A stretch of 64,000 bases of DNA from Stomoxys calcitrans. Its lineage: Eukaryota > Arthropoda > Insecta > Diptera > Muscidae. The stretch is taken from positions 95,920,245 to 95,984,244 of the forward strand of contig NC_081554.1 in the NCBI RefSeq assembly GCF_963082655.1. The letters are read 5' to 3'. Every line of letters begins with the position of its first letter. Within the stretch, counting starts at the first letter, position 1. Under the pieces are notes generated by a model. It saw only the letters and a list, made by a program, of their open reading frames with translations. It made no database searches and was not told where the DNA came from. The position numbers were made by a program, and so were the translations under genes. Of the stretch, positions 43,610 to 55,184 are shown piece after piece.

Positions 43610-44245
43610 TTGTGTGAGTGTATTATTATTGAGAACCAAAAAGGCCAAGACAGAATGAGCGCGTTGAGGAGCGTCATGTTGCAAAATGCAATTCTGCAAA
43701 CAAATGTTAAAAAAGCAGCTCGCAAAAGTTAACCCATTTTTAACTTTGACGACCAAAAACATCACTTTAAGTGTGGCAACACCGAAGACGCTCGGTTTCA
43801 ATCGTCGAAAGGCCGGTACTATATTCGGGTTTCGCGTTGAAACTCTATATATAAAAAAAAGAAAAAAATTGTTTTTTTTGTTTTTTCATCTAGGGAAAAT
43901 TTACATTTCGGGACGCCCATTGCGAGCACAACCACAGTCGCTGCGCAACAAGTCATTTTCTTATGCAAAATAAACGCGATCGTCAAACTTCTAATTGTAA
44001 CTGAGTGTTTGTTAGTGTTAGTGATGTTGCTCACAAGTATTTATTCTGGTTTGAAAAAAATAAAGTATTTTTTTAATATAAGTAAAGAACATCGAAGACG
44101 CTCGGTTTCAATCGTTAAAGTTGCAAATTATTTAACTTTTCCGCGTTGGTTTTATAGAATTTTTGTACAGTTGCATTTTTGAAACGCGACGCTCAAAACC
44201 AAAGCTCAATGCGCTCATTCTGTTTTGGCCTTTACACACACATAC
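43610..44245. repeat. Imperfect inverted-repeat element with repeated GACGCTCGG motif
   Basis: The left arm (AAGGCCAAGACAGAATGAGC and AGCGTCATG, ~43645-43730) matches the reverse complement of ~44115-44240. GACGCTCGGTTTCAATCG also occurs twice in direct orientation, near 43788 and 44099. No coding capacity. Confidence 0.5.
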
Positions 44246-44376
44246 AATACAAAATGACGCGAACTAATAATAAATACAAAATCAGAGTTGCACTAATCAC
44301 TGATTTGGACAAATAGTATACTCATTATTTTATTGATGGGCAACTCCTCCTACCTGTAAGATAATATTTCTTGGTG

Positions 44377-44612
44377 CAATGGCGGAACAATTAAAGGTGG
44401 TCTCATTTATACCACAAACAACCACAAATCATATGGTGCAATCCGCCATCTTGCCATCATGTGTATACGCGTGCGTACATGAGCAGAGAATATGCGAGAA
44501 AGAAGATAACAACAAAGATAATGCAAATCAAAATCTGACATCTTAATACTGTCAAACCTTGGCCGGCTGTTAACAGCTGCTCGCGTGAGACCACCTTATT
44601 AAATACGACTTG
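44377..44612. mobile_element. Small hAT-like inverted-repeat element
   Basis: The ends share AAGGTGGTCTCA in inverted form, with outer CAATGGCG and CGACTTG. The right end resembles that of 34804-35656 (ACCTTATTAAATACG). Flanks TCTTGGTG and CCTTGGTA match at 6 of 8 bases. Confidence 0.6.
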
Positions 44613-45372
44613 CCTTGGTACCTGTGGAAAGTTAGCGACGTCGCTTATTTTCTATAACACATTCAATTCAATTATTGTATTTTAATATGTTTAATATTTA
44701 AACAATCTATTCAAATATATGTACATCTTCCAACCCATTTTTGTTGTTAAAAATTTCTTTTCATTAAGTGTGCATTCCTTTTTTGTTATTGTTATTCATC
44801 TTAAAACACTTCAATGAGTAGTCCATTGTAATTGTAAAATAATTATGTGATAGCAAAGTTGAAGGCCTTGGTTGTTGGGTTTGTAAAAATATGACGTTTG
44901 ATGTGGTTAATAATGTTTGAGCAGCTCAGGGGCTAGAAAGATGTTTGAGGGTCTAAACACAAGCAAAGAGTCAAGATTCAGCGTCAAATTGTTTTATAAT
45001 CACTTGGGTTGGTTTTACGTTGGCAGCACAGACACACGTCCGAAAAAATCAAATATTAACAAAACAAATAAGTCATTTTAATTTTAAATAAATATTTTTC
45101 GGAGTTCATTAAGGTGATCTTATTAAAATCCTAAGCAATTTTGCCATGCCTTGCTACCTGCGGAAAGTTAGCGACGTCGCTTACTTTCTATAACACATTC
45201 ATTTCAATTATTTTAATATGTTTAATATTTAAACAATCTATTCATATATATGTAGATCTTTCAACCCATTTTTGTTCTTAAAAATGTCTTTTTCATTAAG
45301 TATGCATTCCTTTTTTATTATTGTTATTAATCTTAAAACACTTCAATGAGTAGTCCATTGTAATTGTAAAGT
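44613..45372 (+). repeat. A-B-A repeat block
   Basis: Unit A (44613-44848) recurs at 45145-45372 (GGAAAGTTAGCGACGTCGCT, AACACTTCAATGAGTAGTCC). Between them lies unit B (44849-45144), a copy of 41125-41440. Confidence 0.8.
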
Positions 45373-45468
45373 ATTAAATAAAAAATAAATGTTCCATTAG
45401 AACAAGAATTTTGAGATTTGTTTTATAGAGCCGCTTCAGTGAAATACCACCCCTCCTATTCCCTCCAC

Positions 45469-46572
45469 GGTTGTACGCACCGGATTGACCCGATGGAATC
45501 ATTCATCGGCAAGGGCTGCCGCCTCAGTCTACGTGTTCGTCCTTTTTTTCTTCATGGGAGAGGCACATAGCGGAGTGCCTTCTCCGAACGCTTCCCCCAC
45601 ATGGAGTGCATGGGGATAGCAGTCAGGTCAGGTACTGCCATGATAAACCTATACAACGTGCACGTACCGCCGGTTGGTAGCTGTGCCCCAATTAAGGGCC
45701 AAGCTTACAACCCTGGCATAAGTGGGTTACTATCTGGCCATAATCGTCTGGTTCTAGGGGACTTTAATACGCATCACATTTCTTGGCATTCTCCTCTGGG
45801 TAATGACCAGCATGGTATAGCTTTGGTAGTGCAGATTGAGGGCTCCACGTTTCGCACGGTGAATGGGGATGCCCCCACTAGGATTACGAGGAGGTGAAGC
45901 CACTCGTCAGACATTTCCATTGCATCCCCTGATCTCCTGAGTGACGTATCCTGGCACCATAATTCTCACCATCGATCGACCAAGAGAACTTCATAACCTC
46001 TGAGCGCCGGCTATTTATCAATCAGAAGAAGGCCGATTGGGTTGGCTTCAGAGAGTACACTAATCGCCGCTTCAATGAACTGGCACCCCTCTCGGATGTG
46101 CTAGATGCCGAGAGGAAATTCCGAGACATCATTAACGCAGCAGCCGCTCGCTTTATACCAGCCGGTCGAATACCCCAAGTGCGGTCCAACTTCCCGGCGC
46201 ACGCAGTGGTACTCGCAGACGAGCGTGATGGGATTCGTTGTACGGACCCCACTAACCCAGAACCAGCGAGCTGAATCTGGAAATGAACAGGGTAGTCAAC
46301 GAACATAGCGAACGAACGAACAGATGCGGTAAATAGCTACCGGGTGAATGTAGTCTTAGGAGAACGATCGCCTCCCATTCCACCTTAAGAAATTGACCTC
46401 CCCGGCAGACCAGAGTAGTTCTGGCTCAATTGCGTTCACCTGTTTAACTTCCCAGTCAGACCTAGATCGCTGTGGACGCACCCTATCTTAGTCGCAGAGT
46501 TCCTGGATCTTGACACTCAACAGAATCAAGCAGGCGAAGCATAGAACACAACAAACTGCTACAACAACAACC
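45469..46572 (+). mobile_element. Family A LINE, internally deleted copy
   Basis: The 5' end is truncated inside the ribozyme-like region. P3, P4 (with a changed loop), CAAG and the P2 3' strand remain. It jumps from the leader (CCTTCTCCG) to the endonuclease (MECMGIAVRSGTA), runs to the linker, then jumps to the C-terminus. It ends with AAACTGCTACAACAACAACC. Frameshifted; not functional. Confidence 0.82.
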
Positions 46573-46925
46573 ACCCCTCCTTAGATGAACGTGTTGCAGA
46601 AAATATTTTTCAAATTCTCATTAATGAAGCAGCCGTTTGCTTTATTTATACCAGCTGATCGAACACGCCAGGTGAATTTCCGAATTTCCCGCAGCAGACA
46701 GAGGAGTTGGCAGACAAGCCTGATGGAATTCATCGATTCAAATCTAGAGATCCTGGAATTAGAGAACTGAATCAAGAAATTAATAAGATGGTCAACGATA
46801 ACAACGCTAACAGTGCAAGGTCTCAACCAGTTTTGGTCATGCCATAGGGCATCGTCATCGTTGCTATTGACCTATCAAAGGGTTTCGATGTGGTTAGTCT
46901 AGAGCACTATCCTATCAAATACTGA
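46573..46925 (+). mobile_element. Diverged family A-related linker fragment
   Basis: Translates to a linker-like segment (ADRTRQVNF...ADKPDGIH...ELNQEINKMV) clearly less similar to the complete LINE than the other copies. Possibly an older subfamily. Confidence 0.6.
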
Positions 46926-48032
46926 AAATTACCTTGGCGCCAAGGACAATTGATTTGGCTCGTTGCCCGTCCTTTACATATTACTTTTTGGGGTTATCGT
47001 AATTTTAAAATTTCCGATTTCATTTGATTTAAATATATTGAATCGATGCTCCTTGCTTTTGAACGAAGGGAACGACATGTTTTACAACTCCCGAGAAGAA
47101 TACAAGTTATTCTTGCCTGGACTTAAATTTTCGTGGCGAAATGCCTCTCCTTGAAGAAAATTCCATATTATTATCCCGATTGAAAATCTATTATTTATGC
47201 GACGATTCACTTATCAAAACAAACTTGATGAAATCGCTCACAACACAACAACACTTCTTCGAGGGAGAAGACGAACGCCTAAAATGAAATGAACCTTTTC
47301 ATTGAGTGCGAGTTTGGAAATGAATTTCAAAATGAGTGAACGTTTGGGCCTTTTTTTCCTAACGACCTCTGGCGGCGATGGTTCGCATATCAGCTACGGC
47401 AACTTTATATATTTTAGGTCTTTGTAAACTTTGGGAATGAACGCTTTCCAACACTCTTATTACAGCTGTCGCAATAATTCGGTGGACCAGTAAATAAAAA
47501 AAGACAGAAAATTAATAATCGAAGAAAATGTGGAAATTTTGGAACTCCAACGAGTATGTGATGTTCAACGGCTAGTGTTGTCGGGTGTTTATGATACTAG
47601 TTTGTGTGATAATAGTTTTATTCGTCAAATTGGATTACTCTGAGCGAAAGAAGATTTCATTAATAAAAGCAACAACAACAACAGCACACTTAGGCAGCCA
47701 GACGAAGACTACTTGTTTATTTATTCTGCCCCTTGATTACAACAACAAGAACACAACCATACGAGAGCTTACAAGGTGTGACTCCAGGTTTAAGACATCC
47801 TCATACATTTCACGGAAACACCTTCTTGGGCAGGCCAGTCCCAAGCATTATTATAATTTCTTGGAATTCCAAGGATACCACTATAGAAATTTGTATGTTG
47901 AGTGGGTGGAAGCGAGCTAAAGAGTATTTTTATTTACAGGTGCCGGCGGCATTTTGAGTTGGGGTCAAGTGTGGGTGTTAGTGACTAATACGGTGCTACG
48001 ATCTGTCTTTGATTTTAAGTTATAACACTAAA
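46926..48032 (+). promoter_or_regulatory. SCAPER upstream region and probable 5' UTR
   Basis: No transposon was recognised in most of this stretch, unlike its surroundings. A TTTATTTACAG acceptor at 47938-47939 could begin the untranslated part of the first coding exon. The transcription start was not identified. Confidence 0.35.
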
Positions 48033-48135
48033 ATGGAGATGAAGGAAGTGCTGGGACGCGAAGGAAGAGATGCTAAAAACTTAGTCGCCTACCAAATATG
48101 TGACAAGCCATTGCATTTATCCTCAACATATGACA
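48033..48135 (+). CDS. Scaper: SCAPER homologue, first coding exon
   Basis: ATG at 48033, 34 codons plus one base, ending at a GTAAGT donor (48136). The peptide MEMKEVLGREGRDAKNLVAY resembles the extreme N-terminus of vertebrate SCAPER, which has an EEGRTARNLIAW-type block. The single leftover A joins AA at 56547 to give Lys, so the frame continues into exon 2. The exon is far too short to be found by ORF length and lies 8.4 kb from the next one. No transposon was recognised just upstream. Confidence 0.82.
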
Positions 48136-48424
48136 GTAAGTTGGAAATGAGTCGTTAAAAGCTAAGATTATAAGTACGCAACAAACCCACACGCAATTTT
48201 AAGTTAGACAAAATGTGCCGAAATTAATGCCAATGTTTCTGAAAAAAAAAACACTTGTACATTGAATCAAAAATATTAGGGTTATTACTTAAAAACATGG
48301 TATCGCTCAAAAATGACCACTTCCTTGGATTCGATCACCAAGGGTTTCTATGAATCCTTAAAGACAATTATGATGCAGCTGATACACTTCTGTAAACTGC
48401 AAGTTTTAGAAACATAGCAAAAAC

Positions 48425-49440
48425 AAGTAAAAAGGCATTAAGTTCGACCGGGTCGAACACACCACCTCGGGTATATATGTAAAACCCCTTTCGTCACAAT
48501 CCGGTGAATAATGGATAACATATGCACCGAAATTCTGTACGGAGATTGAGTGGTCTAATAAATATAAGTCACTGTTCAATTTTGTAGACCAAAATATCGG
48601 TCTTTTTGGCAGCTATATCCAAATATAAACCGATCTGAACCATAAAGGACAAGGATGTCGACAAGCATAATATAAGTCACTGCGTCAAATTTCAACGAAA
48701 TCGGACAATAAATGCGCTTTTTTTAGGACCAAGGCATTAAATCGAGTGTCCTTTCTAAATGTGGCACACTTAAAGGCTTAAAAAAATTCACTATTTCAAA
48801 TTGTACCGAAATCGGGTAATAAATACAGCTTTTATGGGCTTAAAAACCCTTATCGGCAGTTCGGTCTATACGACAGTTATATCTAAATATAATCCGACCT
48901 AAACCATGTTTGGGTCGGATGCTAGGTGGCCCAAAACTGCTCATCGTTTTAAATTTCAGCGAAATCGGTGAAAACATGAAGCTTTTATGGGCTTCAAACC
49001 CTTTATCTGCAGATCGATCTATATGGCAGCTGAATCTAAATATAGTCCGATCTGAACCATATTTGGGTCAGATGTCGAGAAGCCTTAAACTACTCACTGT
49101 TTCAAATTTCAGCGAAATCGGGTAATAAATAAAGCATTTATGGGCATTAGAACCTTTATCGGAAAATCGGTCTATATAGCAGCTATATCCAAATATGGTC
49201 CGATTGGCCGTGTTCAAAAACTTAACCAGCGTGCATCGAAAAGACGTATCTGTGCAAAATTTCAGCTCAATATCTCAATTTTTGAAGGCTGTAGAGTGAT
49301 TACAACAGACGGGCGGACAGACACACGGACATCGTTAAATCGTCTTAGAATTTTACGACGATCCGAAATATAAATACTTTGTAAGGTCGGAAATTGATAT
49401 TTCGATGTGTTGCAAATCATTCATGTGATGGGTATAAAAA
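48425..49440 (+). repeat. Tandem-core repeat element in SCAPER intron 1
   Basis: Opens with AGTTCGACCGGGTCGAACAC, a hairpin end. It repeats CTATATCCAAATATAAACCG and AAATTTCAGCGAAATCG units (~130-160 bp) and closes with GACGGGCGGACAGACAC and ATTTCGATGTGTTGCAAATC. Confidence 0.7.
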
Positions 49441-49829
49441 ACTTGTTACATCACTGACAAATTCTATCTATTGGGTGGCTCAGTAGCCTAGTAAGAAGCG
49501 TGCCAGAGGCTTTATCACAATGTACTACAAATTACCGTACCGCATCTGCAATGGGCTGCCTCCTTTGTATAACCTACATAATTTTTGATGTATTTCTTGT
49601 TTTCTAGTTCTCTAGATCTCTATATACTTTATGCAGCTTTCTTGACTAAATCTTCGCTTGCCTTTTACTCTGATGCATTTTAACATGCTCTTTACCAAAT
49701 TAATTTTTGTAAAAATTTTTTTTCCAAAATAGAAAGTTTTTCGATTTTGTAATGCGTAACTTATATCGAGGTTTCCAATAAGGACTTGACAATTTTTTTT
49801 TATAAATAGAAGAGGAAGACGTGCATCCA
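49441..49829. other. Unassigned SCAPER intron sequence
   Basis: No recognised feature. Confidence 0.4.
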
Positions 49830-52112
49830 GAGAGATCTGGCTCTGAGACGAGTGGGTCCCAGCCCAAATATTGCCAGGCCAGTGCCGGGAAGTGTATCGT
49901 TCTTGCAGTTAGACTGCAACGGACTTTGTGGCAAGATCGATGAGATTGTGGTATGAGTATGAGTCGGAAGAGCATATTGGTGGCATCGATCCAGGAGACA
50001 AAACTGACCAACACCTGCAGCATGTACAGATCCTAACGTTACAATGTGTTACGTTAGGATCGCTCAAGGAATGGAGGTTGGGTCTTGGCTTTCGTGTTAC
50101 ACCATTCCGTGCAATATAGACCTTTCTCGCCTGCGCATGACGCTAGTGACCCCTACATAGAATGCATGGGGATAGCAGTCAGGTCCGGTACTACCGAGAT
50201 AGAGCTATACAACGTGTACCTACCGCCGGTTGGTAGCTGTGTACCAATTAATGGCTATGTTTACAACCTCGACATAAGTGGGTTGCTATCTGGCCATAAT
50301 CGACTTTAATGCGCATCACACTTTATGGCATTCTCCCTAGGTAACGACCAGCGTGGCTCAGCTTTGGCAGAGCAGATTGAAAGCTCCACGTTTTGCACGG
50401 TGAATGAGGTGCCCCCACTAGGATTCCGAGGAGGTGCAGCAGCTCGCCAGACATTTCCATTGCATCCCCTGATCGGCTGAGTGACATATCCTGGCAAGCC
50501 GTCATCTCTTTGGGGTCAGACCACCTCCCCATAATTCTCACCATCGACCGACCACCCGATTTCATAACCTCTGAGCGACGGACGTTTATCAATCATAACC
50601 AATCGCCGCTTCAGTGAACTGCCACCCCCTCTGATGTGTTAGTGGCCGAGAGGAAATTCCGAGACATCATTAACGCAGCAGCCGCTCGCTTTATACCAGC
50701 CGGTCGAATACCCCAAGTGCGGCCCAATTTCCCGGCGCAGGCAGTGGTACTCGCAGACGAGCGGAATGGGATTCGTGGAATGGACCCCGCTTACTCCAGA
50801 ATCAGCGAGCTGAATGTGAAAATGAACAGGGTAGTCTACGAACATAAGAGGAATTTGTGACTGGAACACTTGGAGCAATGTAACTTAGGCACCGGTGTAG
50901 ACAAACTGTGGTCTACTGTTAAGTCACTCTCGAACCCCGGTAGACGGGATGACAGGACCTCAGTCACTTTTGGCAAAATAACCGTGACTGATCCGTAGAG
51001 ATGCGCCAGGTTGTTCAAACGTCAATTTATTGTGCATCCCCAGAGAGACAGGGCAAGGAGGAGAGCCATTCGCCGTATTCGTGGTCCCCGAGCCGATGAA
51101 CTACCATCACAATTTACTTTGGGAGTAGTTACGAATGTCATCCGTGGCGCCAAATCATCCCCGACGGAATCTCTACATTGATGTTGAAGAATCTGGATTC
51201 ACCGGTTCTCGTGGCACTGAACCTATGAAAGGCATTCGACACCATGCGAAATTATTTGAGGACATCGCCAACACGTCCCTCCAGCCAGGCCTGAAACGCT
51301 GGATCGCGAATTATCTATGTGGTCGCCAGTCATTTGTGGAATTTAGGGATAAGAAGTCGAAGCACCGTAGAGTAAAACAGGTAGTTCCCCAAGGTGGGGT
51401 GATATCTTTGGCACTTTTTAACCTCTACCTATCCTCCATTCCACCCCCTCCAGACGGCATTGAGACCGTATCATATACGGACAATTGTACGATCATGGCA
51501 TCAGGCCCCCCACCCATTGATGACATTTGCGATAGGTTGAACGTCTACCTCAATGAACTTGCCTCATATTTCGCTGCAAATGCGCGTGAGGTGAATACTG
51601 AGCTGACTGTGATGGTCGATGGAGAAATGATTCCGACCATCAAGTGTCCCAAAATACTTGGCGTCACGTTTGACAGCTCTTACACATTCTCCCCACATGG
51701 CACAGCAATATGCGATAATGTCAAAAGTAGAAACAAGGTCCTAAAGTCACTTGCTGGCAGCGCATGGGGTGCAGACAAAGAAACCTTGTTGACCACGTAC
51801 AAAGCAATTGGCCGGTCTGTGGTAAGTTATGCAGCGCCAGTGTGGTCTCGTCAACTTTGCTACACGCAGTGGAATAATATTCAGATCTGTCAGAATGCCG
51901 CCCTCCGCTTCAAGAGAAGCGCTGAAGAATCTCTAGATCAAGCGGCATATCAAGCAGGTCTAAACAACATTCGTGCCAGACCCACTCGACTCAGATCCAG
52001 ATCCCTGTGGACGCACCCCATCTTAGTCGCATAGTTCCTGGGTCTTGACACTCAACAGAATCAAGCAGACGAACGATAGAACACAATAAACTGCTCCAAC
52101 AACAACAACCGG
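49830..52112 (+). mobile_element. Family A LINE, long degenerate copy in SCAPER intron 1
   Basis: 5' truncated after the finger region. It carries endonuclease, linker, RT and a shortened C-terminus in shifting frames; a 299-codon stretch from 51135 covers LFEDIANTS to the end of the thumb. YADD has become YTDN. It ends AATAAACTGCTCCAACAAC. It shares specific deletions with the copy at 61-63 kb. Confidence 0.85.
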
Positions 52113-52394
52113 AGGAAATTAAAGTAGTCTCACGTGGGATAGTAGTGGCTATCGCACTATAGAATTTTCGCAAAATCTAACGGTTACTAATACTAGGAAC
52201 TGACATTATTTGAGATTAGTAAGATGCAAGTTGGAAACTACAGAGCAGAGAATTAACTATATGGGAAGTCATATGTATAACAACTTACCAAGTACTATAA
52301 GAAATTCAGGTTCATTGCTGATATTCGAGAGAAACTTGAAAGCATATCTGCAATCTAAACTATGGATGCTTCTAAACTAATGTATTTTATTGTA

Positions 52395-52600
52395 AAACAT
52401 AGGTTAGGTTAGGTTGAAAAGGGGGTGCAGATATTAATCCGCCCCATGCCACTATGGACACACCTAAACCAGTAATCGGCTTGTTGTGCGCTTTAAAAAC
52501 TAAAAAGTAAACTAAAAAAATAAAAGTAGGGAATTCCATGCTATTTACAAAATCCTTAATCGTTTTCCATACCACTCCTCTAAGTACGGGTGAAAAAAAA
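52395..52600 (-). mobile_element. LOA-like LINE 3' end
   Basis: The minus strand ends GCGGATTAATATCTGCACCC then TTTCAACCTAACCTAACC. It includes the C-terminal KTIKDFVNSMEFPTF peptide. Confidence 0.75.
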
Positions 52601-53825
52601 ATTCTTCTGATGCTATGGGAGGTGGTCGTTCTCCAAGGAATACATTCACCCAATGGCTATTCAACGCATCTTCTATCGTGTCTGCATGAATGTTGTCTCG
52701 AACCGTTTGATGTGCCGCTTTATCTCAAGGTTCCTCTTGTAGCGCCGAACCTCACGCTCTAGATCATGAAGATTCACCTAAAGGCTTCTTTGAATAGTCT
52801 CTGTGATAACAGCCCAGAAGGTATTGCTTGAACAGCATGTAGTTATGTCTTCGCACGGGTAGTATTTTTGTCTCCTGATGGAGGTGGTTCACATGAGAAC
52901 ATGCGGCATACTGACAGATCTAAATATTATTCCACTGCGGGTCACATAGCTAACGAGACCATACTAGCACTGCAATTGCCAATTGCTTTGTACGTGGTCA
53001 AGAAAGTTTCTTTGTCAGCACCCCTTTGTTTCTACTTCTGGCTTTATCGCAAATTGCTGTGACATGTGTGAATTTGTAAGAGCTGTCAAATGTGTCACTC
53101 CATCGACCTTCACTTTCAGTTCCGTACCCACCTCATGCGTGTATTTGGTGAACAACGTGGCTGAAGATTTGGTGGCAGATGTCTTCAGATATCTTGCAGC
53201 ATAATAAGCGGTATGTTCGTTGAGGTAGACATTTAACCTATCGCAGATGTCCGCACATACAAATTGCAAATTTTGCCCATGAACGTTCCTCTAAGGAACA
53301 GGGGCAAACTTCTCACATGTCAATGAGTGCAGTCCGATTCAAGTTTTAAGCTCAATGATAAGGGGTCTCTTTTTTATAGCCGAGTCCGAACGGCGTGCCG
53401 CAGTGCGACACCTCTTTGAAGAGAAGTTTTACATGGCATAGATGTCGTTGGGAGTGGGAGAAATAAAGGGTAGATAGAGGTTAAACAGTGTTGGACATTT
53501 CACTCCGTCTTGAGGAACTCCCTGTTTCACTCTACAAACTACTGGCGACCACACAGATAATTCGCTTCCCATCGTTTCGGGCCTCGCTGGTGCGACGTGT
53601 TGGCGATGTCCTCAAATAGTTTGGCATGGCTGACCGAGTCGAATGCCTTTGATAGGTCCAGTGCCACGAGGAAGGTCCTATCACATAGCCTGGGCTACTC
53701 CTTCCTGAAGCGTCTTGACTAATGGTGAGAGAAGCGAGATAGGTCTGTACGACTCCCCTTACTCTGATCCTTTCTAGGCTTCAGTAGCGGAATCACTCTG
53801 CCTATTTTCCAGACATCGTGTTCAA
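52601..53825 (-). mobile_element. Family A LINE, minus-strand fragment
   Basis: Bases 53825 down to 53440 match the RT start to the PQGG region. Bases 53300 down to 52601 match the thumb and C-terminal region. A gap and frameshifts lie between. Confidence 0.75.
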
Positions 53826-53884
53826 AGACAGGTTTATTGGCTTTAATTTTTAAATTTTACTCTACAAGATACAGATGAAATGAA

Positions 53885-53927
53885 ATGAAAAAGTTGGACC
53901 CAAATTACATGGGTCCAACTTTTTCAT
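53885..53927. repeat. Perfect 18-bp hairpin
   Basis: ATGAAAAAGTTGGACCCA at 53885-53902 pairs with 53910-53927 around the 7-base loop AATTACA. It lies at the left edge of a tandem-core repeat copy. Confidence 0.9.
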
Positions 53928-53929
53928 AA

Positions 53930-54400
53930 CCACCACCATCACGGATGTACACATATATGTATCTATCTTATCTAAATTTGTTGAAATCAGATGAAAACAA
54001 GTCTATGAACCCAAGACATTGATTGGGGAGCTATATTAAACCAAGGTTCGATCAAGACCCCACATTCCGTCGATATGGGGAAGTAAATATGCCTTTTATG
54101 GGTCATAGATCTTTAATTGAGAAATGGGCACACATATGACAGCTATATCCAAATAAGGCCTGATCTAGATCAAAGTGGACACGTATTTCAGAGAGTTCTG
54201 TACAACACTCAGTTTCAAATTTTAGTTAAATTGAATAAAATTCGATAGGTCCGAATATTTTAAAAAGGGGGTGATATTCACAAATGGTCCGATTTGGTTT
54301 GACCATATCCGGCACGGATGCCGAAGAGTCAAATATTAGTTCGCAACACCCAATTAATGAAAATCTGCAACACGTTGCACTTTAAGGCTCATCTCAAATA
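53930..54400 (+). repeat. Tandem-core repeat element, degenerate
   Basis: Contains ACAGCTATATCCAAATAAGG and TCAAATTTTAGTTAAATTG units of the tandem-core type. End motifs are poor. Confidence 0.5.
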
Positions 54401-54429
54401 ATTAGCTTACATGTAAAGTAATTGCAAAC

Positions 54430-54620
54430 TCGTCTACAATTTACGATTCGCTGGGATATTTCTGTGGCCTGATACCCAGAACAGGTTAGTTCAAACTTTT
54501 CAGTCTAAACAATTATTGGCTGTCTGGTTGTTCCAACAGACATTAATGCCATGCGTCATATTTGCTTGATACATATTACAGTGATAAGGTAGCCTTTGCC
54601 GCTCCCTTTAAAACCTTCTG
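54430..54620 (-). mobile_element. LINE D RNase H fragment
   Basis: The reverse complement matches 28520-28790 with deletions (CTGGGATATTTCTGTGGCC, ACCCAGAACAGGT, GCTTGATACA). Confidence 0.55.
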
Positions 54621-54689
54621 ATCTTAAGAGAGAAGAATAAAAAACAGGCAAATAATACAGAAAGAGATCCCGTCACGGGAAAGCTGTGA

Positions 54690-55045
54690 GCGCCACACAG
54701 GCTAGAACATTGAGTTCCGATATGTGTGATGTTCATTGCTGTCCCGAGAAACTTAGCTGCAAGCTACCGGCGCGTCCTCAGCGGATAGTGGAATGCTCCA
54801 TACGGAGTAGCTGCAACGGCAGTCACGGACAATCAGCAGTACTGGGCTGAGAGTCTCAGTGAGATGCCGGGCGCATCGGCTCTCGCACAAATGCTGAGTG
54901 CCTATGTTGCTCGATATGACAAGGCGGGTTATTGGTGCCTTTCTATAACTAATGTCCACGCCATTTCCGCGGCCATCGGTCCGGAATTAGACGAGGGTCG
55001 CCACCTCCACATGAAAATGTGACTACAACACCGACAACAACAACA
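54690..55045 (+). repeat. SINE-like ~360-bp repeat with CAA tail
   Basis: The most complete copy in the window. It runs from CTGTGAGCGCCACACAGGC to CATGAAAATGTGACTACAAC, then CACCGACAACAACAACAG. No ORF. The CAA-rich tail and copies in both orientations suggest retroposition. Confidence 0.7.
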
Positions 55046-55184
55046 GAAAGAGATCAACCATTTTATGGTGCAAGAAACGAGAAAAATAATGGAGCCAGGC
55101 GGACGAGAGAATAACCCCAAATCAAATAAGTCACAATGAACTGGATGCTAAATAAAAATGAAAAAAGTCCTAACCTAAACAAGT

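Noticed and set aside
46022..46306. Short ORFs on either strand within family A fragments as host genes
   Set aside because: All translate to, or are antisense of, the endonuclease-RT linker of the LINE.
47585..47957. ORFs upstream of SCAPER exon 1
   Set aside because: No domain or homology recognised; better explained as 5' untranslated or intron sequence.
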